Positions 18,034-26,843 of a DNA stretch of 64,000 bases are shown piece after piece. The stretch's first letter is position 1, and each line of letters begins with the position of its first letter. Source of the DNA: RBG-13-43-22 sp963782435 (GTDB lineage Bacteria; Desulfobacterota; RBG-13-43-22); NCBI GenBank assembly GCA_963782435.1, contig CAWAKF010000048.1:62001-126000 (forward strand), written 5' to 3'. Position numbers and translations under genes: made by a program. Below the pieces are notes generated by a model. It was not told the origin of the DNA. It did not search any database and worked only from the letters and a program-made list of their open reading frames with translations.

Positions 18034-19797
18034 TTAGAATAATCCTTTAGTCTTGCCGGTTTTGACATCCACATCGATTCGGCGGAAAGCCGGATCGGAT
18101 GACGTTCCAGGCATCAAGGTGATGGTCCCAGCCACCGGACAAAGGAATTTGGCCCCGGAATAAATCAAGACATCCCGGACCGGAAGGGTCCAACCTTTGG
18201 GTACCCCCTTCCTGGTCGGGTCATGACTCAGGCTCAAGTGGGTCTTGACCATCATGGTGGCATAATCATCATATTTAGGATCGGTCTCCAGCATCTTGGC
18301 CTTGGCTTCCGCTTCCGCAGTCCAGGAAACCCCATCAGCCCCATAGACTTCTTTGGCGACTTTGGCAACCCGGTCCCGTAGTTTCATTTCCAAAGGATAC
18401 AGGAACTTGAACTTGGATTTTTCTTTGCAGGCATCAATAACCGCATCGGCCAGCTCCAAGGCTCCGTCCCCACCGTCGGCCCAATGGGTCGAAAGGGCGC
18501 AGCGGGCCCCGGCCTTTTCAGCCGCTTTTCTAACCACAGCGATTTCTGCCTTGGTATCGGTATGGAAGGCATTGATACAGACCACAGGATTCATCCCCGA
18601 CTTGCGGATGACCTCGATACAATGAACCATATTGGCCAAGCCCTTCTCCACCAGGCCAACGTTTTCCTTTGTATAGGCATCGGGCAAGGCCAGCCCGGCT
18701 ACAACCTTGGGCCCGCCGCCGTGCATTTTCAAGGCCCGGATGGTGGTGGTCAGGACCGAAACATGAGGTTTCAAGCCGCTGTATCGGCATTTGACGTTCC
18801 AGAATTTTTCAAAACCGATATCGGCGGCAAATCCGCTTTCGGTTACATGATAATCAAACATTTTCAAACCAACCCGGTCGGCGATAATCGAGGACTGGCC
18901 GACAGCGATATTGGCAAAGGGACCGGCATGAACCAGACAGGGTTGGTATTCGGCGGTGCACATCAGGGTCGGGTTGATGGATTGGACCATGAAGGCGGTC
19001 ATAGCGCCCCCTACTTGGAGGTCGCCGGTGGTAACCGGGTTCCCTTTCTTATCAAAAGCCACGGTGATTTCATTCAATCGCTTACGCATATCAGCCAGAT
19101 CATTGACAATGGCTAAAATGGCCATAACTTCTGAGGAAACAGCGATCCCGAATTTGGATTGCATCATAAACCCATCCTGACGGCCGCCGATCCCTATATT
19201 GATATTCCGCAGTGCCTGGGCACAGAAGTCGATGATCCAACCCATCTCCACCCGGGTAGGATCGATGTCCAGCCGGCGCATCTTGGTCAGACGTTTCAAC
19301 TGTTCATCATTGTAATTCCGCTCGTGCTGCATCCGGGCCGTCAAGGCGACCATGGCCAGATTGTGTGCGTTCATGATATTGTTAATGTCCCCGGTAAGAC
19401 CCATGGAGAACTCGGTCATAGGGATTAAAAGGGCGTTTCCCCCGCCGGCTGCCGTGCCTTTGATGTTCATGGTCGGGCCGCCCGAAGGCTGCCGCAAGGC
19501 ACCGCCCACGTTGACTCCTCTCTTACCTAACCCCTCCATTAGACCGCAAGAAGTGGTACTTTTCCCTTCACCCAGGGGAGTGGGGGTTATAGCCGTAACC
19601 TCAATGTATTTTCCGTCTTCTTTATCCTTCAGACGATTCATGATTTTCATGAAGTCCATCCGGGCCAGCCGCCCGTAGGGGATCACTTCTTCCTTCTTGA
19701 GACCGAGTTTTTCCCGCCATTGATCGGGACCGGGCATGTTTTTTTCCGCAGCTTCAGAAATCTGCCAGTCTTTCATTTTTACCGCATTAAATGCCAT
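18034..19797 (-). CDS. fhs: Formate-tetrahydrofolate ligase
   Basis: 587 residues. ATP-dependent (or, in reverse, ATP-forming) conversion of formate and THF to 10-formyl-THF, first cytoplasmic step of the methyl branch. The P-loop 'TPTPLGEGKST' lies near residue 72, followed by 'GGALRQPSGGPTMNIKGTAAGGG', 'MTEFSMGLTGDINNI' and 'NAHNLAMVALTARMQHE'. The C-terminus holds 'GTITLMPGTSSDPA'. AAGGAGG is present near the ATG. It heads the minus-strand C1 run and is separated from hdrA by a terminator. Somewhat longer than the common 557 residues. Confidence 0.96.
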   Translation of the reverse strand: MAFNAVKMKDWQISEAAEKNMPGPDQWREKLGLKKEEVIPYGRLARMDFMKIMNRLKDKEDGKYIEVTAITPTPLGEGKSTTSCGLMEGLGKRGVNVGGALRQPSGGPTMNIKGTAAGGGNALLIPMTEFSMGLTGDINNIMNAHNLAMVALTARMQHERNYNDEQLKRLTKMRRLDIDPTRVEMGWIIDFCAQALRNINIGIGGRQDGFMMQSKFGIAVSSEVMAILAIVNDLADMRKRLNEITVAFDKKGNPVTTGDLQVGGAMTAFMVQSINPTLMCTAEYQPCLVHAGPFANIAVGQSSIIADRVGLKMFDYHVTESGFAADIGFEKFWNVKCRYSGLKPHVSVLTTTIRALKMHGGGPKVVAGLALPDAYTKENVGLVEKGLANMVHCIEVIRKSGMNPVVCINAFHTDTKAEIAVVRKAAEKAGARCALSTHWADGGDGALELADAVIDACKEKSKFKFLYPLEMKLRDRVAKVAKEVYGADGVSWTAEAEAKAKMLETDPKYDDYATMMVKTHLSLSHDPTRKGVPKGWTLPVRDVLIYSGAKFLCPVAGTITLMPGTSSDPAFRRIDVDVKTGKTKGLF

Positions 19798-19868
19798 ATT
19801 AACTTCCTCCTTATTAGGGTATTTTAAACCGTTTGGGCCTTAAATTCTTTTTATGACCTAATATAACC

Positions 19869-19886
19869 TTGTGGTATTTATCACAA
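19869..19886. promoter_or_regulatory. Candidate Crp/Fnr-type operator upstream of fhs
   Basis: The site TTGTGGTATTTATCACAA is a near-perfect 8+8 inverted repeat with a 2-base centre, of the TGTGA-N6-TCACA class. On the minus strand it lies 72-89 bases before the fhs start, and a TATATT sequence 15 bases on could be the -10 box. The regulator is not identified. Confidence 0.4.
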
Positions 19887-20185
19887 CAAATATATTACCG
19901 TCAAGCTTTTAAACAAGTCCTAATCGGTTCTTTTTTGATAGGCCATTAAAATATGTTGAAATACCCCTTTCATAACATTCTCCGGCCCCGAGCTAGTAAA
20001 ATGGGGTTAATTCATTCACCGGAACCTAATTATATCAAAAAATTTCAGCCCACTCAACCTGTCGGAGAAATGATTCAGGGTTGATCGGGATGAATTTGGG
20101 GGAATTTTTCCAATGAAAATCCTTCTTTATTATTTTGACAGGATGAGGCAACTATGCTAACAATCACAAGATGTATTAAAAATAA

Positions 20186-20268
20186 CCAGGCAATAGGAAC
20201 AGGCAATAAGTCGATAGGATACAGAGGTTTATTTAAAACCCCAAAACCTTTATTGTTCCTATTGCCCC
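20186..20268. repeat. Intergenic hairpin, GGCAATAGG-word type
   Basis: The left arm (20186-20210) is CCAGGCAATAGGAACAGGCAATAAG-like. The right arm (20247-20268) carries TGTTCCTATTGCC, an exact 13-base complement of GGCAATAGGAACA. The same word recurs at 23583-23608. Confidence 0.55.
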
Positions 20269-20345
20269 TTTTGAATCTATGTATCTTCCCTATAGTTTTC
20301 CTAAAGGGACATGAGCGTTTAATAAGTAATAAAGGAGACTCTGCC

Positions 20346-21190
20346 GTGTTTGAGATAGCAGAAAAAGCAGAATTGGCCCAAGGAACTGTAATCAGTAATG
20401 TAATCAAAGCCCCTTGATTGCCCGGAAGGCCAAACCCGGCCAGTTTGTCATCATCCGGGTTAATGAAACAGGCGAACGGATCCCTTTGACCATGGCCGAT
20501 ACGGATCCTGAAACCGGGACGATTACCCTTATCTATCAAGTGGTAGGGAAATCAACGGCCTTGATGAAGTCCCTGAATGTTGGAGATGCCTTTCAGGACA
20601 TCTGCGGCCCCTTGGGGCAGCCGACCCATATTGAAAAAATAGGAACCGTGATCTGTGTCGGAGGTGGAACCGGGGTCGCCGTGTTGCATCCCATTACCAA
20701 AGGGATGAAAGAAGCCGGCAATCAGGTTGTAGCCATCATCGGGGCCAGGACCCGGGACCTGCTTATCCTTGAAGACAAGATGGCCCAGGCTTCTAATGAG
20801 CTCCGGGTCTGTACGGACGATGGCTCCTACGGGCATCATGGTTTTGTCACCGAAGTATTAAAAGAATACCTGGACCGAAAAGAGCCCATTGCCATGATAG
20901 TGGCCATCGGTCCGGTGCCGATGATGAAATTTACCTGCAAACTGACCGAGGGTTATGGGGTGAAGACCATGGTCAGCTTAAATCCTATTATGGTTGATGG
21001 CACCGGCATGTGTGGGTGCTGCCGGGTGACCGTGGATGAGGTGACCCGATTCGCTTGTGTGGACGGTCCTGAATTCGATGGTCACAAGGTCAATTTTGAT
21101 GAATTGATTCAAAGACAGCGGGCCTATCTGGAACAGGAAAAACAGGCCATGGAACGGTTTAAGGGATCAGGGTGTCAATGCAATAAATAA
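20346..21190 (+). CDS. sudB: SudB/NfnA-type ferredoxin:NAD(P) oxidoreductase small subunit, one frameshift
   Basis: About 281 residues of the PyrK/SudB family: FAD and NAD(P)H domains plus a C-terminal [2Fe-2S] cysteine set ('GTGMCGCCRVTV...FACVDGPEFDGHKV'). NAD-binding fold 'VICVGGGTGVAVLHPI'. The start is GTG 20346 with AAAGGAG 9 bases upstream. A single missing base in the C-run near 20411 separates the first 22 codons ('FEIAEKAELAQGTVISNVIKAP') from the rest ('LIARKAKPGQFVIIRV'). It pairs with sudA downstream. The couple may be SudAB or electron-bifurcating NfnAB; sequence alone does not decide. Confidence 0.85.
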
Positions 21191-21194
21191 ACAA

Positions 21195-21269
21195 GTTTGG
21201 AGCTTGGAGTTCGGAGCCTAAAGTTACCAAAATTCTTTGCTCCGAACTAAAAACTCCGAACTCCGAACT
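21195..21269. repeat. Intergenic hairpin, GTTCGGA-word type (sudB-sudA gap)
   Basis: The left arm (21195-21218) holds TTGGAGCTTGGAGTTCGGAGC. The right arm (21239-21269) holds GCTCCGAACT and repeated ACTCCGAACTCCGAAC. It fills the gap between the two subunit genes and shares the word set of 13393-13467. Confidence 0.6.
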
Positions 21270-21286
21270 TTATTGGAGTAATAAAC

Positions 21287-22699
21287 GTGACCGAAGAAAT
21301 CAAAAAGAAAGAAAAAACACCCAGGCAAAAAATGCCGGAACAGGACCCGAAGGTTCGGGCCAGAAATTTTGATGAGGTTCCATTAGGCTATTCTCCGGAA
21401 ACTGCTCAGTTGGAAGCCGGCCGTTGTCTTCAATGCAAGAAACCCACCTGCGTGGAAGGATGTCCGGTACAGATCGACATCCCAGGCTTTATCAAGCATA
21501 TCAAAGAAGGCGATTTCTCCGGGGCGATTATGAAGCTGTGGGAGAAGACGAGTTTACCGGCCGTCTGCGGACGAGTCTGTCCCCAGGAAGCCCAATGTGA
21601 AGCTTTATGCATTCTGGGTAAAAAGGAGGAACCGGTGGCGGTCGGACGTCTGGAACGCTTCGCCGCCGACCGGCAGCGGACTCATGGGGAGTTCAAGCTC
21701 CCCGAAAAAGCAGCCCCCACCGGCAAAAGGGTAGCGGTCGTGGGATCCGGCCCATCCGGTCTTACCGTGGCCGGGGACCTGATCCTGAAAGGACACGAGG
21801 TGACTATCTTCGAGGCCTTTCACAAAACCGGAGGAGTTTTGATATACGGGATCCCTGAATTCCGGCTGCCCAAGGCCATTGTGCAGGCCGAGGTGGATAT
21901 CCTGGAAAAGCTGGGGGCCAAGATCGTCTGTAATGCCGTTATCGGCCGGACCTCTACTATTGACGAACTTTTTGCCGAGGGGTTTGATGCCGTTTACATC
22001 GGCGTCGGGGCCGGACTTCCGATGTTTATGAATATCCCCGGAGAGAACCTGATCGGCATTTATTCGGCCAATGAATATCTCACCCGCTCTAATTTGATGA
22101 AGGCCTATAAGTTCCCGGAGTATGACACCCCTATTGTCTTGGGAAAAAACGTGGCGGTCCTGGGGGCCGGGAACGTAGCCATGGACTCGGCCCGGACTGC
22201 CTTGCGTCTTGGCGCTGACAGCGTAAAGATCGTTTATCGACGTTCCCGGGATGAAATGCCGGCCCGGGGGGAAGAAATCCATCATGCCGAGCAAGAAGGG
22301 GTGGAGATGCATCTTCTGACCAATCCTACCCGATTTATCGGCGATGACCAGGGGCGGGTTGTGGCCATGGAATGCATTAAAATGGAACTGGGCGAACCCG
22401 ACGCCTCCGGGCGAAGGCGCCCCATCCCAATAAAAGATTCCGAGTTCACCATGGAGACTGATCTGGCGGTCATCTCTATAGGGGCCGGAGCTAATCCTTT
22501 GATCACGGCAACCACTCCTGGTTTGCAAACCAATCGAAGGGGCTATATCGTGGCCGATCCCAAGACCGGGAAAACCCTTAAGAAGGGGGTTTGGGCCGGG
22601 GGGGATATCGTTACCGGATCGGCCACCGTTATCCTGGCCATGGGGGCCGGCCGTATCGCCGCCAACTCCATGCATGAATATTTAACGATAGGATGGTGA
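21287..22699 (+). CDS. sudA: SudA/NfnB-type NAD(P)H flavoprotein (glutamate-synthase small-subunit family)
   Basis: 470 residues. The N-terminal 4Fe-4S domain ('CLQCKKPTCVEGCPVQIDIPGFI', 'CGRVCPQEAQCEALC') is followed by FAD ('VVGSGPSGLTVAGDLILKG') and NAD(P)H ('VLGAGNVAMDSARTALRLGA') folds. No glutamate synthase large subunit is present, and with sudB upstream it is read as the large subunit of SudAB/NfnAB. The same module is inserted in the HdrA fusion at 13475-17899. Start GTG with TTGGAG upstream. Confidence 0.9.
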   Translation: MTEEIKKKEKTPRQKMPEQDPKVRARNFDEVPLGYSPETAQLEAGRCLQCKKPTCVEGCPVQIDIPGFIKHIKEGDFSGAIMKLWEKTSLPAVCGRVCPQEAQCEALCILGKKEEPVAVGRLERFAADRQRTHGEFKLPEKAAPTGKRVAVVGSGPSGLTVAGDLILKGHEVTIFEAFHKTGGVLIYGIPEFRLPKAIVQAEVDILEKLGAKIVCNAVIGRTSTIDELFAEGFDAVYIGVGAGLPMFMNIPGENLIGIYSANEYLTRSNLMKAYKFPEYDTPIVLGKNVAVLGAGNVAMDSARTALRLGADSVKIVYRRSRDEMPARGEEIHHAEQEGVEMHLLTNPTRFIGDDQGRVVAMECIKMELGEPDASGRRRPIPIKDSEFTMETDLAVISIGAGANPLITATTPGLQTNRRGYIVADPKTGKTLKKGVWAGGDIVTGSATVILAMGAGRIAANSMHEYLTIGW

Positions 22700-22710
22700 G
22701 AAAGTGGACC

Positions 22711-22793
22711 TGAGGCACGAGGCGAGAGGCGAGAGGAATTGTATTCAAATTTTTTCCTCTTACCTCATGCTCCATGCCTCATTCCTCGCGCCT
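22711..22793. repeat. Intergenic hairpin, GAGGCGAGAGG-word type
   Basis: The left arm (22711-22736) has GAGGCACGAGGCGAGAGGCGAGAGG. The right arm (22756-22793) has CCTCTTACCTCATGCTCCATGCCTCATTCCTCGCGCC. Words are complementary but not perfectly aligned. It occupies the whole sudA-folE2 gap. Confidence 0.55.
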
Positions 22794-22801
22794 GAATTTT
22801 T

Positions 22802-23578
22802 ATGATTGACGTTCAAAGCCAAAAAGACAATCGACAGATTCCCATCGACAAGGTGGGGGTCAAGAATATCCGTTACCCCATTACGGTCCGGGACAAGGAA
22901 AACGAGTTTCAGCAAACCGTGGCCAGCATCAATATGTATGTGGACCTGCCTCATGATCATAAGGGGACTCACATGAGCCGCTTTATCGAGGTGTTAAGTG
23001 AATACCGCCGGCAGATCACCATGGAAAATATGAATACTATTCTGGATGAGCTTAAAAAACGTCTGGATGCCGAATCGGCTCATCTGGAAGTCACCTTCCC
23101 TTACTTTATCACCAAAAAAGCGCCGGTGACCCAGGCTGAAGGGCTAATGGAATATATCTGCACATTTAAGGCCTCCTCCGGAAGCACCAAAGGAAGGGAC
23201 CTGATGATTGAACTGAAGGTGCCCATTACCACCGTTTGCCCCTGTTCTAAGGAAATCAGTAAATATGGGGCCCATAATCAAAGAGGGGAGGTCCGGGTAA
23301 GTCTTCGGTTCAAGAAATTCATCTGGATTGAGGATATTATCCGTTTGGTGGAAGAGTCCGGATCAGCCGAGGTCTTTTCCATGTTAAAGCGGGATGATGA
23401 AAAATATGTGACCGAGAAGAGTTTTGAAAACCCCATGTTCGTTGAAGACGTGGTCCGTGAAGTCGCCCAAAAGCTGGAGGCCGATCCCAATATCACCTGG
23501 TTTTCTGTGGATTCTGAGAATTTTGAATCCATTCATAATCACAGCGCGTACGCGTATATCGAAAGAGAAAAGGCTTAA
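22802..23578 (+). CDS. folE2: GTP cyclohydrolase FolE2 (type IB)
   Basis: 258 residues. Converts GTP to dihydroneopterin triphosphate, first step of folate (or queuosine-type) synthesis. FolE2 is a metal-flexible alternative to FolE. Family marks are 'KVGVKNIRYPITVRD', 'VDLPHDHKGTHMSRFIE', 'TVCPCSKEISKYGAHNQRG' with the metal-binding cysteine, and the C-terminal 'DSENFESIHNHSAYA'. Folate supply fits the C1 genes on both sides. Confidence 0.94.
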   Translation: MIDVQSQKDNRQIPIDKVGVKNIRYPITVRDKENEFQQTVASINMYVDLPHDHKGTHMSRFIEVLSEYRRQITMENMNTILDELKKRLDAESAHLEVTFPYFITKKAPVTQAEGLMEYICTFKASSGSTKGRDLMIELKVPITTVCPCSKEISKYGAHNQRGEVRVSLRFKKFIWIEDIIRLVEESGSAEVFSMLKRDDEKYVTEKSFENPMFVEDVVREVAQKLEADPNITWFSVDSENFESIHNHSAYAYIEREKA

Positions 23579-23582
23579 AGAA

Positions 23583-23668
23583 ACAGGCAATAGGCAATGG
23601 GCAATAAGAAAACCGTTAAAACTACACTTCCTATGCCTCTCGCCTCTCGCCTCTTGCCTCTTGCCTGG
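23583..23668. repeat. Intergenic hairpin, GGCAATAGGCAA-word type
   Basis: The left arm (23583-23608) is CAGGCAATAGGCAATGGGCAATA. The right arm (23629-23668) ends TTGCCTCTTGCCTG, complementary to the left at 13 of 14 positions. It spans the folE2-purH gap and carries the purH ribosome-binding site at its edge. Confidence 0.6.
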
Positions 23669-23676
23669 AGTTTATT

Positions 23677-24967
23677 ATGGATGATTTAAAAAAAATGTAC
23701 CGCACGGTTATGGCCGATCATTTTCCACCAACCCTGACCATCACCCTGGGGGATCAATCCCTGGTTTACCGGAAAAGGACCTGGAAACTGCCCCAGGCCG
23801 ATGGCGTCCTGGAAGAAAAGGGCCTTCGGTACGGAGAAAACCCTGGACAAGAAGCGGCTTTGTATGAATTGATCAATGGAAACCTCGTTCTTGGGAGAAT
23901 GTCAATTCATCCGCCCCGGCCTGGGAATGGTTTCATCCATTACCGAAACCGAGATGATTCAGGAGGGCAAACATCCCGGCAAGACCAACCTGACCGATGT
24001 GGATAATGCCTTGAACATCCTTAAATTCCTTCGGGCTAAACCCGCTGCTGTGATCGTCAAACACAATAACCCCTGTGGCGTAGCTTACGGGACCAGTTTA
24101 TCGGATGCCTACTTTCGGGCCAACCGGGCCGATCGAATTGCCGCCTTTGGGGGAGCGGCTGTTTTCAATCGCCCTTTGGATAAAACGACGGCTGAGTTGA
24201 TTGCCGCCAATTATCTGGAAGTGGTGGCCGCGCCGGATTTTGAGGAGGGTGCTGTCCCAATTTTGGCCAAACGAGGCAACCTAAGGATTTTGAAGGTGCC
24301 CCGAATGGACCTTCTGGAAAACCTTCGCCAGATCCGGTTTCTGGATTTTAAAGGATTGCAGGACGGGGGCTTGGTGTTGCAGCAATCCCCGGTCAATGTG
24401 ATTCAAAAGAAAGAGGATTTTTTCACGGCGGCGGCCACCTTCCAGGGTCGAGAATTCCGGATATCGAGGCAACCTACGGAAAAAGAATTAGAAGATTTAT
24501 ATTTCGGCTGGTCCGTGGAGCAAGGGGTGACTTCCAACTCGGTCCTTTATGTCAAAGATGAATGCACCGTGGGGATCGGGACCGGAGAGCAGGACCGGGT
24601 GGGGGTAGCCGAGATCGCCGTTTACAAGGCCTACACCAAATATGCCGACGCCCTGTGTTTTGACCGATTCGGCCTGCCCTATAAAGACTTAGAACTGGAA
24701 ATCGCGCAGGGAAAAAGAAAAGTTAAAGATAAGGAAGAGATTGACCGAAAAACCAAAGAGGACAAAGCCGGACTACCCGGATCGGCCATGATTTCCGATG
24801 CCTTTTTCCCTTATAGAGATGGAGTGGACGTGGGTTTGAAACAGGGAGTGACCGCCGTGGTCCAACCCGGAGGGTCTTTGAGGGATTATGAAGTGATCGA
24901 AGCCTGCAACCAGGCCAACCCTCCGGCGGCTATGGTTTTCACCGGTCAAAGGGCGTTTAAGCACTGA
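23677..24967 (+). CDS. purH: AICAR transformylase-type PurH without MGS domain, one frameshift
   Basis: About 430 residues. Corresponds to the formyltransferase part of PurH (10-formyl-THF + AICAR to FAICAR); the N-terminal IMP cyclohydrolase (MGS-like) domain is absent, as in stand-alone AICARFT proteins. Motifs: 'LRYGENPGQEAAL', 'KHNNPCGVAYG' with the catalytic Lys-His, 'NSVLYVKDECTVGIGTGEQDRV', 'SDAFFPYRDGVD' and 'VVQPGGSLRD'. One extra G at about 23894-23896 shifts the frame; removing it joins LVLGECQFIRPG. GGAG lies upstream of the ATG. It uses the product of Fhs and sits at the end of the C1 block. Confidence 0.88.
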
Positions 24968-24971
24968 AAAA

Positions 24972-25192
24972 AGAATACAGAATCCAGGAGTCAGAATTCA
25001 GAAGGAAAAACAATTTTATGTCCCCTTTTTGACAGTTCGGTGACAGCCAGAATTCGGAATTATCAAATGCTTGATTTAAATATGAGTTCAGGTTTTTGTC
25101 AGGGGGGCAACTTACTACAAATCCATTCTGCAGGTTGGACTTTTTATTCTGGATTCTGTATTCTGGATTCTGGCTCCTGGCTCCTGGATTCG
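24972..25192. repeat. Long-loop intergenic hairpin, GAATCCAG/ATTCTGG-word type
   Basis: The left arm (24972-25003) has GAATACAGAATCCAGGAGTCAGAATTCAG. The right arm (25145-25192) has TTCTGGATTCTGTATTCTGGATTCTGGCTCCTGG words that are complementary to it. About 140 bases lie between the arms; no gene is seen there. Confidence 0.55.
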
Positions 25193-25261
25193 AAGCTCAT
25201 GACAAGATTTAAATATATAAGGTTTCCGTATTACCTCTAAAAACCCAAGCGAAACGAACTT

Positions 25262-26011
25262 ATGCGCATAGCCTCCTTTGGCGACCTCCATCTGGGCCAT
25301 ATCCCGGTTCTGGATAAATTCCAGGGAAGGGAAGAGGGTCTGCTCCGTTTTGACGATCATCTTTCCCGGACCCACGACCAGATTATTTTAATGGGGGATA
25401 TTTACCAAACCGACTATGGACCATTACCCGGATCCCGCTCGGATGTCCTCGAGGCCATATTGAAACGCTATTCCCGCGCAGTCCGGCGTTGGAAATCGTC
25501 CCAATATGAAAGCATCTTTGGGAATCACGATCAAATCACCCAAAAAATTATGGGAACTTTAAAACAAATCAGGCTGAAAAAAGACGGCTGGCGAATATGG
25601 CTGATCCATGGTCATCAATTCGATCCTTTCATCGGAGAAGAAGGACGGCTGCCTTATTTCATTACCTGGATTATCGGCGGTATGAGGCGGAAAGGGTTAG
25701 GAAAACTGGCTGATTTTTTGGAAGGTCCATTTTATGACTTTGGCCAGCAGCTTTTTGAAAGACTGGACATGGCCGCCCGGCAGGCCTTAATCCATGGGAA
25801 AAATAATATAATAGTTATGGGCCACTCCCATCAAATGACCTGCCGTCCATTCGGAAAGGGGATCTATGTAAATTCCGGGGCCTGTTCCCAGGATTATATG
25901 CGTTATGTTTCCATCGATACGGAAACACGGGTGGTCGAGGTTAGGGCCTTTAAGCCTCCCAATGAACATTTCCTCCTTTTAAGATGGAGGGATGTCCCGC
26001 TTCTAAAATGA
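25262..26011 (+). CDS. Calcineurin-like metallophosphoesterase (UDP-diacylglucosamine hydrolase-like)
   Basis: 249 residues with all five dinuclear metal motifs: GDLHLGH near residue 7, GDIY near 45, GNHD near 88, GHQFD near 117 and GHSHQ near 180. The layout resembles LpxH/YbbF-type phosphoesterases of lipid A synthesis, and the central insert is basic and hydrophobic as expected for a membrane-surface enzyme. No lpx gene adjoins it, so LpxH, LpxG-like or another substrate remains open. Confidence 0.75.
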   Translation: MRIASFGDLHLGHIPVLDKFQGREEGLLRFDDHLSRTHDQIILMGDIYQTDYGPLPGSRSDVLEAILKRYSRAVRRWKSSQYESIFGNHDQITQKIMGTLKQIRLKKDGWRIWLIHGHQFDPFIGEEGRLPYFITWIIGGMRRKGLGKLADFLEGPFYDFGQQLFERLDMAARQALIHGKNNIIVMGHSHQMTCRPFGKGIYVNSGACSQDYMRYVSIDTETRVVEVRAFKPPNEHFLLLRWRDVPLLK

Positions 26012-26068
26012 AGAATAAAAAAGGTGTCATTCCCCGACCAGGAGAATTATTCAGGTAGAGGGATTACC

Positions 26069-26821
26069 TCATTCCTGCCTGAGCGGGATCGCCTGCTCTC
26101 CGAAAAGGGAAAATTTTAACCACTGCAGGGCCAGTTTGAGAAGTTCTTCATCATCGGTTTTCATCCGGTGAATGGATTCCTCCGGGATGTCAAAACGCCG
26201 AAAAAAAGTACTTTTAAAAACAAACTGCCGGAACTGATCCAGGTTGTAACAAGCCATAAAAAACATCTGCATTTTTTTGGAAATCATATCTTCCGGTCCC
26301 ATGGATCCCTTATGGGTGATGATCGCCGTCCATTCATCATTAAGTAAACTATAAGATTGAAGTCCTTGATCCAGGGCCCATTGTTCAACGGTCCATTGTT
26401 TTGCCTCATTAAAACCCAGGCAGTGTGCTTCCTTGACGACAAAATGGAACTCCCTGGTTTTGTCCTGTCCCTGGGTCCGGGATGAGGCCCGGCCGATGGG
26501 GTAAATCCGGCAAGCCCCGGGACGATCTTCATAAATACTACAGCCGGATGGAGTGACGAAGGGGCAGGTCCGACGATCATCTTCCTGCATTTTAAGGAAA
26601 ACCGCCGGGAAACCGTTATGTTCGCCGGGTTTGATGACCGCATATTGATCTAATAAATCATTTGAGGACAGCCCCAGACGATTTTTAAGGCGAAGGATAT
26701 CATAAGGGGTCAGGGCCAGTCTCAAATCCCGGCAACATTCGGTAAAGCAAGACACCCCCGGATGACAGGCAAAGGAAAAGGTGTTGCCTTCCAGATATTC
26801 AAATGGTTCGGAATGGTCCAT
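26069..26821 (-). CDS. YkgJ-family Cys-cluster protein, copy 2
   Basis: About 250 residues from ATG 26821; a longer reading from 26887 would run into the preceding gene. Cysteines 'CHPGVSCFTECC', 'CPFVTPSGCSIYEDRPGACRIYPIG' are the YkgJ (CxxCxxxCC type) putative zinc- or Fe-S-chelating pattern, with 'LALTPYDILRLKNRLGLSSNDLLDQY' between. It is a clear paralog of the next gene upstream (27701-26844), 22 bases away, so a tandem duplication. Function unknown. Confidence 0.8.
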   Translation of the reverse strand: MDHSEPFEYLEGNTFSFACHPGVSCFTECCRDLRLALTPYDILRLKNRLGLSSNDLLDQYAVIKPGEHNGFPAVFLKMQEDDRRTCPFVTPSGCSIYEDRPGACRIYPIGRASSRTQGQDKTREFHFVVKEAHCLGFNEAKQWTVEQWALDQGLQSYSLLNDEWTAIITHKGSMGPEDMISKKMQMFFMACYNLDQFRQFVFKSTFFRRFDIPEESIHRMKTDDEELLKLALQWLKFSLFGEQAIPLRQE

Positions 26822-26843
26822 GGTCTTTGAAGTTCCACCCCTG

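Larger units (their letters stand above)
19798..20345. other. Divergent fhs-sudB intergenic region
   Basis: 548 bases without a convincing gene. They contain the candidate Crp/Fnr site (19869-19886), the hairpin at 20186-20268 and a ribosome-binding site AAAGGAG (20331) for sudB. No THF riboswitch pattern was recognised. Confidence 0.6.

Noticed and set aside
19798..20345. Tetrahydrofolate riboswitch upstream of fhs
   Set aside because: The region lacks a recognisable THF aptamer consensus; only a Crp/Fnr-like palindrome and a hairpin were seen.
21605..22675. 356-codon minus-strand open frame across sudA
   Set aside because: Antisense shadow of the recognisable flavoprotein; no family motifs.
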